This document shows positions 1 to 9,800 of a DNA stretch of 64,000 bases, in pieces. Source of the stretch: Gyrodactylus bullatarudis (Eukaryota; Platyhelminthes; Monogenea; Gyrodactylidea; Gyrodactylidae); the NCBI GenBank assembly GCA_012064415.1, contig SSNU01000313.1:283152-347151 (forward strand), read 5' to 3'. The notes beneath the pieces are model-generated. The model had not been told where the DNA came from. It ran no database searches and was given only the letters and a program-made list of their open reading frames with translations. Each line of letters starts with the position of its first letter. The first letter of the stretch is position 1. A program made the position numbers and the translations under genes.

Positions 1-239
1 GAATCAAACTGGTTTTTTGCTAACTGAGATAAATACTTGATTGATCGACTTATTCGATAACATTCGGTGTTTTACTAGCAAGTCATTGGAAAAAACCAAC
101 AAACTCTATTCTTCAATAGTTAATTGATTATTAATTTAAATCAAATTGATCGTACGCTGTACAAACACAGATTTATTTCCATTATAAACTCAAGATTTAC
201 TATCGAATTGAGTTAAATTTCTTTTTGTAAGTAATTCTG

Positions 240-479
240 ATGAGACTTGTGAATTATAGAGTTATAATTTTTCTATTACTAACCTTACTTACATTTACGG
301 AGCCTGCTAAAAATTCTAAACATAAACATAATAAATCAGATAGGCTCGGAAACTATAAGAAAACATATGGAATTAATTTTACAACATCAAGTGAATCCCT
401 TCAAATCAAATTATATTATTCTTTAGCAACTGTGAGTCCGGTGCATACTACCGCTAGAATTCGAGATATGTGGGGATGA
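240..479 (+). CDS. Small secreted peptide precursor ending IRDMWG
   Basis: Unrecognised gene encoding 79 residues as an open frame. The first ~22 residues form a signal peptide: a basic start, then the hydrophobic run VIIFLLLTLLTF. A Lys/His/Asn-rich middle follows, and the protein ends ARIRDMWG before TGA. A terminal Gly after Trp is what peptidylglycine amidating enzymes use, and the Arg before IRDMWG is a possible monobasic cleavage site, so a product such as IRDMW-amide can be inferred. A second precursor at 2445 ends in the almost identical MRDMWG, which argues the frame is real. A 36-nt in-frame intron (391-426, GTGAAT...TTTAG) is possible and would remove 12 residues; the genome does use introns of that size. 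No database family is recognised. Confidence 0.6.
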   Translation: MRLVNYRVIIFLLLTLLTFTEPAKNSKHKHNKSDRLGNYKKTYGINFTTSSESLQIKLYYSLATVSPVHTTARIRDMWG

Positions 480-1555
480 AAACACGTATTTTATTATTAC
501 TGTATCTTGTATTGAACAAATAAATTACTCAATGTTATCTTCATGACTCATTGGTCTTTTTTGAGTTATGAGAACTGCATTTCTTCTATCCATTCCTTAT
601 TTAACGACTCTAAGAATTTTAATCAAAATACTGATGCTCGGCGGCCCATATCTACGTTAAATACTAAGAATACATAACAAATTTGTACTAAACCCAAGAA
701 GACCATTTGCTGACCCCTAGAGAACTGCTAAACTCCTCATCGGGATTTTAAGCATTAAAAACCAAATTTGAAAATGTATTTAAAAATACTCCAACATTTC
801 TGGAAGAGAAGTTAGCGTATTTGCATAATAATACTGTATAATAAATATAAAATTAATTTACCTCAATTCATGGCGTATTGGATAGAATACCTATCTCAAT
901 TATAACAGCGTAGAGATCACAGTGGATTCAGTTTCTGACGACTCCTAATAAGGACGAAACGCGTCTACCTCTGCTACCGTGAATTAAATATCATTTGACT
1001 CTCTTATTGAATTGACACTTGCTTATTCTAACATCTAGGTTTGAGAAGACAATCTCCATCAAGTTAGATTTCATATGGATATTTGTAATAACCAATGAAT
1101 AAACTTTGCTAGTAGATAGTATTAATACTATTAATATTATAACTTCACGAATTCAAGTATTTAATCAGTTGAATCTTTTCAGAATTTCTACCTTTGTTCT
1201 CAGAAAATTCTGAGCATAGATTTTAACATTAATAAATTCCTCTGGATCTGTTTATTACTAAAATTTATCCCAGAATTTTAGTATTGATAGTTTGAAAAAT
1301 TGAACTGTACAGTGTACACTCCTGACCCCGAGCCCGGTATCAAAGTTAGGAAAAAGATTTCTTTCACAAAAATTAATTCCAGTAAAATAATAAAAGTTTG
1401 AATCTTTTGACCCGAATCTATGAACGATTAACCAAGTACAGAGAAATCTTCAGCGAAAAACTCTTTCGAATGAATGTTGATAAAAAGGAAATTGAAGGTT
1501 TCTAATTTAAGAAATCCTACTCATAACTATGATGATGATTTCGAAAAAAAAGACA
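480..1555. other. Intergenic, with a hammerhead-like core
   Basis: No convincing coding exon is seen. The stretch contains the hammerhead-like core described separately at 935-965; otherwise it is AT-rich unique-looking DNA. Confidence 0.5.
935..965 (+). ncRNA. Degenerate hammerhead-ribozyme core
   Basis: The bases read CTGACGA (935-941), a 3-bp stem II (943-945 with 952-954) closed by a C/C mismatch at its base, GAAA (956-959), a palindromic CGCG (960-963) and TC (964-965), the order of a type I hammerhead core. Stem I is not visible in the flanks, so the copy is probably inactive. The palindromic stem III is the form expected of dimer-acting hammerheads. A better-preserved relative is at 17257-17299. 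Confidence 0.45.
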
Positions 1556-1777
1556 TTAACCCTTTCGGTGCTGATGAACACATTTCCATTTTCTAATTTT
1601 TTTGAATCTTCATAACTCTAGCAGTTTGATAGGTTTCTGGATCAATTAAAGTTTAAATTGAAGCCCATGATATGAACTTGAATTAGAAATATTTTTGGCC
1701 AAATAACTTGATATCTTCATAGCTAAATTTTGGTTTTTATAAAAATTGTGAAATAGTCTCGGCACCGAAAGGGTTAA
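1556..1777. mobile_element. piggyBac-type MITE
   Basis: A 222-bp segment (TTAA copies included) opens TTAA-CCCTTTCGGTGC and closes GCACCGAAAGGG-TTAA. The 12-bp terminal inverted repeats are perfect, begin CCC and are flanked by TTAA on both sides, as in piggyBac insertions. There is no open frame, so it is non-autonomous. Confidence 0.75.
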
Positions 1778-2093
1778 AACTAATTAAAAATCTAATTAGA
1801 ATGATCTGCAATTGTCTAAATCTGAAAAATCAGTTTAATTTTAGAAAATAGTTTGAATTTACCTTGATCCAATCCCTCTAGAAAAAAGGAATATTTTTAT
1901 AGAAGCTCATTAGTCACTCCAGCACAAGAAAACTGAATTTTGCTAACTTTAATTCGAGAAAAGTATTAAAAATTTTACATTGATTCCTTTATTTTCCTGT
2001 TTAAATCATGTAAAATCTAGGAGTGTAAAAATTACTATATTCATTATAAGATCAGACACATCTTATAAGAGACAAGAAAAATTACTACGAAAC

Positions 2094-2130
2094 AAGAGGG
2101 GGCAAATGTTCTATAGAATAGCCACAAGAT
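2094..2130. repeat. Dispersed ~37-bp repeat, copy 1
   Basis: The segment from aagaggggg through agccacaagat recurs with a few changes at 59873-59909. Its nature is unknown. Confidence 0.5.
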
Positions 2131-2354
2131 CCTTTTTCATCAAATATTTAGTCACTCCAAAAAATTATTTTTTATTTTTTCAAATGATCACTAATTTGGG
2201 TGTTGGTAAACATTAAACCCATAAGAGAAGAAAATTAGCATATCTTGACAGGGCTCAAGATACATCATCACTATTCTTTGGTGGAGAAGATTTTAATTAC
2301 ACCCAGAATAATTCAAAAATTTAGCAATTTGTTGGTTGGTAAATTAGGCGTGTT

Positions 2355-2397
2355 CACGTGATCACCTCACCTACACAAGAGATTTCATATATAAATA
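2355..2397 (+). promoter_or_regulatory. Core promoter of the MRDMWG peptide gene: E-box and TATA
   Basis: A CACGTG E-box (2355-2360) is followed by a TATA element, tatataaata (2388-2397), 48 bp before the ATG at 2445. This implies a 5' UTR of only about 20-30 nt. Confidence 0.5.
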
Positions 2398-2444
2398 AAC
2401 TTTGTTTTCAAGTTTATTCGTAAAATTCTCAAAAGTAAATTAAC

Positions 2445-2626
2445 ATGATAAAGAATATTATCTGCAATGCAGTTCTTGCTGTCGCATACTTTGCAATGAT
2501 CGCAATCGCTGACAGGGGTAAGAATCATGGCCTCTTTTAATCTTGAATCTCTAAATAATTCTCAATAATTTTATAGATGACGACCAAGATGTTGAGGAAA
2601 GAAGAATGCGAGACATGTGGGGCTAA
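2445..2626 (+). CDS. Minimal amidated-peptide precursor (MRDMWG)
   Basis: Two exons, 2445-2517 and 2577-2626, separated by a 59-nt GT-AG intron in phase 1, encode just 40 residues. The parts are in textbook prepropeptide order: a signal peptide of ~22 residues (MIKNIICNAVLAVAYFAMIA...), an acidic spacer (DRDDDQDVEE), a dibasic RR cleavage site, then MRDMWG and TAA. Inference: secretory processing at RR and Gly-directed amidation would yield MRDMW-amide. The first exon has a TATA box upstream, and AATAAA follows about 40 nt after the stop. The tail is shared with the precursor at 240-479, so the two form a small family. I do not recognise it as a named neuropeptide family. Confidence 0.75.
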
Positions 2627-2920
2627 AGGACATCCCTCAATGAAGAAGAAAACAATCAATCTTAAATAAAAGCTTCTTTTTTAAAAATTTTCTCTGTGTT
2701 TTCGTTATTTTTTAAATCTTCTTTGTTCTCGTTCGGTTCTTTGAGTTGTTCCTTGTAGCTTTGATGATATCTTATAATAGGATTCCTATTTTACTTTTAT
2801 GCGATAATTTTGCTATGTTTAAATTAGTTTTAACAGAATAATACATATTTCTGACAACTCCTAGCAATAGACACACACGCTAGAACGCAATTCTTGGTCA
2901 TGTAATCCTAATTTTTTAGC

Positions 2921-2991
2921 CACGTGATCTAAAATGCAATGAAAAATGAAATAATTACAGTTCACCCACAGAAAACGAGCATCTATAAATA
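2921..2991 (+). promoter_or_regulatory. Second CACGTG + TATA array without a clear gene
   Basis: CACGTGATC (2921) and TATAAATA (2984-2991) echo the promoter of the MRDMWG gene 570 bp upstream. The first ATG after it (3036) opens a 21-codon frame with no signal-peptide look. It may be the promoter of a decayed third peptide gene. Confidence 0.3.
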
Positions 2992-3201
2992 ATTCATAAT
3001 CTCATTTGTGCTTTCATCTTATAGTTTATATTCATATGTCGTTTTACTACAAATCCTTCTTCAATTTTTATTATAAAATTCACAATTCAATAGATGACTG
3101 ATTTGCACACTGTCTTAAAAATCGGCGATATTTACCAGTATTTTAGAGAATTTTTCGCTGATGTATCTAAAGTTTAATAAAATTCTACAACAGAGTCATT
3201 C

Positions 3202-3232
3202 CATATAACTACTGGCAGGATCAACCAGATAT
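3202..3232 (-). pseudogene. 18S rRNA 5'-end fragment
   Basis: On the minus strand the bases read TATCTGGTTGATCCTGCCAG and on to TATATGG. That is the universally conserved start of eukaryotic 18S rRNA with two or three changes in about 31 nt. The similarity stops there, and no rRNA gene is present. A nearby plus-strand piece (gcttgtctcgaagag, ~3335) resembles the next segment of 18S in the opposite orientation, suggesting a scrambled insertion. Confidence 0.6.
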
Positions 3233-3655
3233 TTACATACCAACCGTAATTGGATGTATGAAAATCAGGTCTTTAAGAGTAACCCGATGGTAGAGCGAAA
3301 TTACCTTTAGGAATGGCTTAAATTGCTTGTCTCGAAGAGTCATTCCATCTTTTGGATTAGAAATTTCTTGGCTTCAACTCACATTTATGTTTATTTCAGC
3401 ACATAAATTATGTCTGATTCAGGTACCCAGTAACCCTTCAAGTTACTCGAAAACTCTAAATTATTTAAAATTATTTGAAATTAGCTGAATATCAAGAACC
3501 TACAATGTAGGTCCTACATTCTCAATTGATATGAAACTACACCAAGCAAAATTTAATTTACATAAAGCTTATTAATTAACATGCATAGAAGATTAACCAT
3601 GAAAAAAATAGTTCTATGTTTTGTGAGTTAGAATTAAGATTCTGAATGTTCATTA

Positions 3656-3874
3656 CAGTAAAAATATTTTTATCGAAACATTTTTATTGAAACACGAATA
3701 TTTACCCCCTAATTAAGAATTAATAGTGAATTTTCACATTTTCACAAAAACTCACTTTTTTCCTATCTAAATGTATAGAAATCACTTGCGCATTCTGATT
3801 TGTCGAGATAAATAATACTTAATTAGGGGGTAAATGTTCGTAAATAAGATGTTTTAAAAGAAATATTTTTACTG
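3656..3874. mobile_element. Tc1/mariner-type MITE
   Basis: The element is 219 bp with ~65-bp imperfect inverted ends. It starts CAGTAAAAATATTT and ends AAATATTTTTACTG, with TA directly outside both ends (3654-3655, 3875-3876). The inner ends of both arms carry taccccctaattaag and its complement. It has no coding capacity. Confidence 0.75.
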
Positions 3875-3929
3875 TAACATTGAAAGAGTTCCCGCGAAAA
3901 ATTAATTATGTATTAGACTTGAGCGAAAT

Positions 3930-4329
3930 TTTCAGGCAAAGTCCTAGGATACATAAACAATGGAATATCATCAAAAACTATTGTAGCAACTGACGAAAAA
4001 TGGATCCATCTGAGTGATCAAAATTGCAAGGGATCATGGAAACAAGTCGGAGAACATGTTACCCAACCGACTCAAAATCGATTTGCCAAAAAGCTAATAC
4101 TGACAGTTTTTTGGACAATGAGAGGTATTATTCACTATGAACTCTTAGATTATGGCAAGACTGTCTAGCCCAGAAAGTCAATGCTGAAAGATATTTGTCT
4201 TATCTGAAGGAAGTGGTAGCCAAACTTAGACAAAAATACCCAAAATTCAGTAGAGTCACGTTTCTGCAGGACAATGCAAGACCTCATCTTAGAAAAGACC
4301 TGAAAAAGATTTTTGAAGAAGAACTAATT
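3930..4329 (+). pseudogene. Mariner transposase remnant
   Basis: The translation contains the mariner catalytic block TDEKWI, a GSWKQVGEH segment, a MRGIIHYELL strand and, after a frame change near 4165, FLQDNARPHL with the second catalytic Asp. The N-terminal helix-turn-helix region and the third catalytic Asp are missing. At about 4330 the frame runs straight into a Penelope-type nuclease domain. No terminal inverted repeats are visible around it, so it is a dead copy. Confidence 0.75.
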
Positions 4330-4623
4330 AGCCGAACCAGTCGACTAATCAATGACAAGAACAAAGAGAAGACAAAATGGTACAACAGAAGAGGGTGCGT
4401 ATATGAATTCAACTGTACATGTGGAGAAACCTATATCGGAATGACTGTGAGGCCAGCGATAGAGCGAATCAAGGAGCATCTCCGTGAAGGTAACGAAGGC
4501 TCCTCAATACAAAAGCACCTGATGGCATCAAAACACCAAGCCAGTATGACTGACTTCAGAAAACTAAAGCAAAAGTCAAACCTAATCTATAAATTTATTT
4601 TTGTAAAAGTCCTGATTGGTTAA
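4195..4623 (+). CDS. Chimeric frame: mariner C-half joined to GIY-YIG nuclease
   Basis: This is a continuous frame. The first ~45 codons are mariner transposase (FLQDNARPHLRKDLKKIF). From about residue 47 the protein is of the Penelope-like GIY-YIG type: NRRGCVYEFNCTCGETYIG, then R...ERIKEHL and a KHLMASKH stretch. The Cys pair before ETYIG and the spacing to Arg match the nuclease end of the PLE at 15.2-16.6 kb. No intact start is obvious and the transposase part is broken upstream, so this is most likely a fusion of two dead elements. Expression cannot be judged from sequence. Confidence 0.55.
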   Translation: MSYLKEVVAKLRQKYPKFSRVTFLQDNARPHLRKDLKKIFEEELISRTSRLINDKNKEKTKWYNRRGCVYEFNCTCGETYIGMTVRPAIERIKEHLREGNEGSSIQKHLMASKHQASMTDFRKLKQKSNLIYKFIFVKVLIG

Positions 4624-4862
4624 TTATATCATGAATTTTCTGATTAAAAGCCCTAATGATAATAAATCTAGGAATAAAATTAGCTGCTGTTTGGTATATC
4701 GTCAAGAAAGCATTAATTTTTATGTGAAATTCATCTTTGTTTGAGATTCTAAGACCCATTATCATCTGATGCTCCCGTTGATGGAGATATTTAAAATTCT
4801 TTCAGGACTTTTACAAAAATAAATTTATAGATTAAGTTTGACTTTTGCTTTAGTTTTCTGAA
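4554..4862. repeat. Inverted repeat with ~58-bp near-perfect arms
   Basis: The arm at about 4556-4613 (agaaaactaaagcaaaagtc...aaaagtcctga) returns in reverse complement at about 4803-4862, separated by ~190 bp. The left arm overlaps the end of the chimeric frame. It could be a foldback remnant or the terminal repeats of an unrecognised element. Confidence 0.6.
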
Positions 4863-4869
4863 AAAATTA

Positions 4870-5958
4870 AATTTCTATTTTGTTTAATGAAAAAGTTATG
4901 AGTTCTTAAAGTTTCATCAAAAACTAGCTCAAATAAGTAAGACACAAAAATTACTTGAGATGAAATTCGTAATTTTATTTTTAATTAGTCATACAGGTGT
5001 AATTAGGAATCAAGTGTCCATACATAAATGACGTGTGACTGAAATCTACTCATGTAATTATAATTATATAATTATATTAACTAAATTAACATTTCACAAT
5101 GTTTTACATGATAAGGGGGACACAATAGTTTTTCCATTTCAGGGTTTATTTTATATTCTTTGGGGGGGAGCAATGTTCACATTCTCATACACAAAATATT
5201 GTGAAAAAATCATCAAGAAAAACCCCATATCGAATTTTGTGTATTTTGGAAACTGTTAAAATTTAAGAAAAGATGTAATTAAATTTGGAAATGTATTAGT
5301 CACCTGTAATTATCCTCTTTCATTTGACACTAAAATCATTTGACATTCATGAAAAATGTAGAAAAATAGTTTGGGCCAACTTTAATCTGATTTAAAGCTG
5401 ATCAGAATTTAATTCTCTATCGATTGATCTGAAAATTTTCAAATTTTTGAAATTTTTAGACAAAAATTTATACCAGGACCCTAATAGACTTACTTCAAAG
5501 TACAATGGCAAGTAATTTATTTATTGAAAAACTGTGGAAATACACAAATGTACACAAATGAACGGAGGTGTAGTTTTACACTCCCCAAATACGGTTCTCA
5601 CCTGTAGTTAACTAATTAGTTATCGTGATAACTTATCAATTATAAGTTATTATTCATCATACCCATGTAAGAACGTTGAAAGATTTTTAAAAATTCGTTT
5701 TACTTACAAGTATACATAAAAATATATTTAGATTAAAATTTTTAATCATTATTAATCATGAGTGACTTGAACCAAGTCACTTAGTATGACCGGAAAATAA
5801 TAAAGATTTTCTTAAGACAGACCAATCTTTACATTCTAAAATCTAATTTTAGTGAAAGAATGTCACCATTTTTTTATTGATCATAAATGCAGAGTTATGT
5901 GAATAAAAATCAGAAATGACTTTTTTGGTTCTAAGAAATCAGATGAAAAATTCTCATC
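4870..5958. other. Intergenic
   Basis: No gene is supported. The stretch is AT-rich, with a small hairpin near 5565-5583 (ggaggtgtag...ctacactcc-like). Confidence 0.4.
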
Positions 5959-6289
5959 ATGAAAATACTACTTGTTTTGATTCTACTTTTGAATTTACAT
6001 GGAAAGGTGAATCCGATTTCAAAGGTCTATATTTTCGAGAGTTGCCAAGATACACTTAGTATATCCAGATCTCTAAGAGGGAGATGCAAGTTTGATAAAA
6101 AAGTAAATTCAAGTAAATGAAAAGTTATTTCAGTTGAACTTCACTTCAATCTATGGATGCAATCTCTATCGTTATCGATGTTTTCAAAAATTACCTAATT
6201 ATTTTGAAACAGATTTTAGAAACTGGAAAAGACAAGAAATATATGAGGATAAACTAGCAAATACGGTTATAAAAATGATTAAATCTTAA
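5959..6289 (+). CDS. Secreted four-Cys small protein (31-nt intron)
   Basis: Exon 1 (5959-6102) begins MKILLVLILLLNLHGK, a clear signal peptide, and ends in phase 0. Exon 2 (6134-6289) stays open for 51 codons to TAA. The intron would be 31 nt (GTAAAT...TTTCAG), matching the proven ultra-short introns elsewhere in this window; without splicing the frame stops after 53 residues. The mature ~80-residue chain has four Cys. The last two lie in YGCNLYRYRC, which fits the C-x-L-x4-C end of Kazal-type domains, but the first half does not fit well, so that is only a hint. AT-rich flanks show no partner gene. Confidence 0.5.
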
Positions 6290-6890
6290 AGGGAAAAAAA
6301 TCATTAGTTAATGATTAATTTATTGCAATTTCTGAATATAAACTTGGATAGAAAAATATTCTCTTGTCAGTATCTTATAAAGAAAATAAAAAATCTACTG
6401 AAAACCTCCCATGATGGCCCATCATTGATGATGGGAATCTCAATGTATCATACAATATCTCAGATTATCTGAATCAGATACCAATTAATAAATACCATAA
6501 ATTTGGAATGAAAAAATTTCCTTGAAGAGCTTAATTAAATATTAACCAAACATTTTGGAATCCCAATCATCAAAACCAATTCTAAGATGGAGATCTTTGA
6601 TCTCAGGTTTCCGAATTTTTGGACTCCAAAATCAGTCTGTAGTCGTAAAGAACACTCCTACATATCGATTAGGCTTATTCGAGGGAAATATTGATAGATA
6701 ATATTAAGGTTGAAGAAATAAATTTTATATAGAAAATTATAAACGGGGAACTATTTGATGAATAAAATTTCTCAAAAAAAATTTGAATCAAAAATGATCC
6801 CGAGTTTGTATTAAAACTTCAAAAATTAGATAATTAATTTTGTTATTTTAGAGTGTATAATTTCAAAATTTTGACATCACACTTATTAGA
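6290..6890. other. Intergenic upstream of the kinectin-like gene
   Basis: Nothing supported. A weak hairpin (gatggcccatcattgatgatggg) lies near 6412. Confidence 0.4.
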
Positions 6891-9800
6891 ATGATTGTCG
6901 AAGCTTTGTGCTTTATCTCTATTGTTGTTGCTGTCTGTTCGGTTCTTTTTATGAAGTCTAAATCCTCACCTAATGTAGAACCTGTTTCCCTCGATCAACA
7001 AAAGAAAAAAACCAAACCTAAGGAAAGTAAACCGAAAGCAAAAACTGCGGCCGCTAAATCTCTCCCAGTACAACCTGTGAAAAAATCAAAAGAAAATGCA
7101 CCTAAAAAAGAGAATAAGAGTAGTAAAACTCCTGTCACTCCAGTTAAAGTTGAAACTTACCGAGAAAAATTAGAAAAAATTTCTACATTTGATGAAGAGT
7201 TTTCTGATTCTGATGAATGGCAAACTGTCGAGAAAAAGCCCAAAGTCAAGGTTGAGAAACCGCAAGAAAATCCTTCTCAAAGCCCTGAAAAATTGAAAAA
7301 GACCAAAAAAACTGAAAAAACCTCGAATGCAAAACCATCAAAGATTGAACTTGTCGAACCTGTTATTGCTCCAAAACAAAGTTATATTCAACAATCTTTC
7401 AAGTCTAATCCGTCTGTAAACATGTTTTCTATGGATGAAGTAGCAAATCTCCGCATGGAATTAGAAGTTTATCAAAAGAGTATGGCTGATACTGCTCGAG
7501 AATTAGATTCAGCTAAGAAAGAATGTCAACTATGGGAGAAGAAATATAACGCTCTTTCTTCTGGTAAAATCAACAGCACAAACCAAGAGAAATTGAAAGA
7601 TGGCGATGTCAAAGAGAAACTGAAAAAGCTTCAAAATGCTCATGATAACCTACAATCAAAATTCATGGCCAAAGAATCTGAGTGTAGTGTAAGTGATTTT
7701 AATTTTGTTACTCATTAAACTAGTCCTAATTAATTAAATTCTATTAGATTTTGAGAGAGCAGCTATCTGAATTTAATCACAAATTAAAGAATATACAATC
7801 TTCTGATCACGCTAAAAAGAGTGCTATCGCTGATGCTGCTGATCCAATACTTATCGATACTCTTCAACAAGAAATTAATCGACTTGCGAAAGAAAACGTC
7901 ATTCTAACTCAAAGATATGAAGTAAGTTTTTGATATTTTGGCATATTTTTATTCATATTTTAATTTTCTTTTTAAATAAGCTCATTGAGTCAAAAATTAA
8001 GACATCCAACATGCAAATGACAAATGGCACTGAAATCGGTCAAATGATGTCTCAGCCTAATAAATTTAACTCAAACCCCCCTAAGTCTCAATTGAACGAG
8101 AAACAAAAAGAATTAGATGTAAGTGCCTAACCAAATTTTTCAATGTTGATTCTGTGTATTAACTTGTTGTGTTGTGTGTAATTATTCTATTTTAACAAGA
8201 ACTTTTTCTCCATGTTTTTCTCCTCATTATCATTATTATCATTTACCTTCTTTAATAGTGTTCAATTTTCCTTTTGGAAATAATTCTCTTTGTTTTTATG
8301 TCATTCTTACTCTCTCTGTACATCAATTTTTCTCTCTCTCTTTCTGATGTCAATTTTCTCTTTCCTATCTATTACAGTTACTGAATCAACGGCGCAGATT
8401 CTTTCGTAGTGACCAAAATCAGCGTCGCTTTTAATTTAAACTATGTGTGCCCAAGTGATATTATGTATATTATTAGCCACCATCACCAGTAATAAAAAAT
8501 CATCATTTACAAAGTGTTCTTTGTTACTCGTAACAGACATCTTTTTCAAAAAATGAACCGCTTCTACTTTGCTATTTTTACAAAATTATTACTACCATTA
8601 CCATTAATTAATTAATTGTACAGAATCATGAATTGAATACACATTTTCTCATATTTATTTCAAACATTGTAATTAATATTTCATGAAAAAAAAACAAATT
8701 TTGATTAACAATGAACTTATGCTTATAATGAGGATGCCTCTTGAAGAATCAAAGACATTTCATTTTATTATCATTTATTGATTCATATTTGGTCTTCAAA
8801 TCATTTTCATTTAGTGCATCGTAATACACAAGGCGCATAACTTTTCATCATTTTACTTTTTCAAAAATTTAATTCACATAATACTATCCTGATGATTAAA
8901 AAGAACTAAAATTATTATCTTCTGTAATAACACAAAAAATTATTATTATTATATTAATAAATTTATTATTTTTTACACACATCATCACCTCTCATCATTT
9001 TACTCAAGTCTCTCGAATCCTCCTTTGATCCCTATCACCTCTAAAAATACTCTTTGATGTTGTTACTTAAATATATATATATGATATGATACATTAATTT
9101 AACTGAAATTTCATTTGATTTCAAATTAAGACTCGTAAATTACTACTTGGATTTTTGATCACCAAGGTGAAAAATTTAGTCAACATTTGACAGATGAAAA
9201 AACTCACTTTTCGATAATTAAAAGAAAATATTTCTCAATCTTATCCAATTTATAGTCTTGCTAGCATGGTAAAAGTGAGCAGGTTTCCCACAAAATATAA
9301 ATCCTCATAAATAGTGAAAAAATACCTTTGAACTTACTATAGTTATTTTATTTTTCTTGAGGAATATCATAAATATAATCTCAAAAATGGAAAATACTTC
9401 CTCTTCAATAAACTCTGATTCAGTGATCATCATCCCTCTCCCTTTACAGTTCATATCTGGTTCAGATAATGAGGAAGAAAGACTTATTGTCTTTTTTCCT
9501 CTCCTATGTTATTATAACCTAGAATCATCATCTTGAACAGGATGAATTGATTATTCATCTCCATGTGTGCATGCTAAACCCGTCCTCTATGCAAACCGAT
9601 TTCTTCCATCTTTTGCTATAATTCAACATGAGTGTACAAGTACGAGATCTTGCAGTGAACTTTACCCCCCTCTACTTTAACCAAGCACAACTTCTTTCTT
9701 TCCATCCACTTCTTTTTTTTCTGTGAATATACACCATCAAAATACATTATCATCCTCTTTACATGGATGGATTCTTGAGAAAATCAATGCAACCATGATA

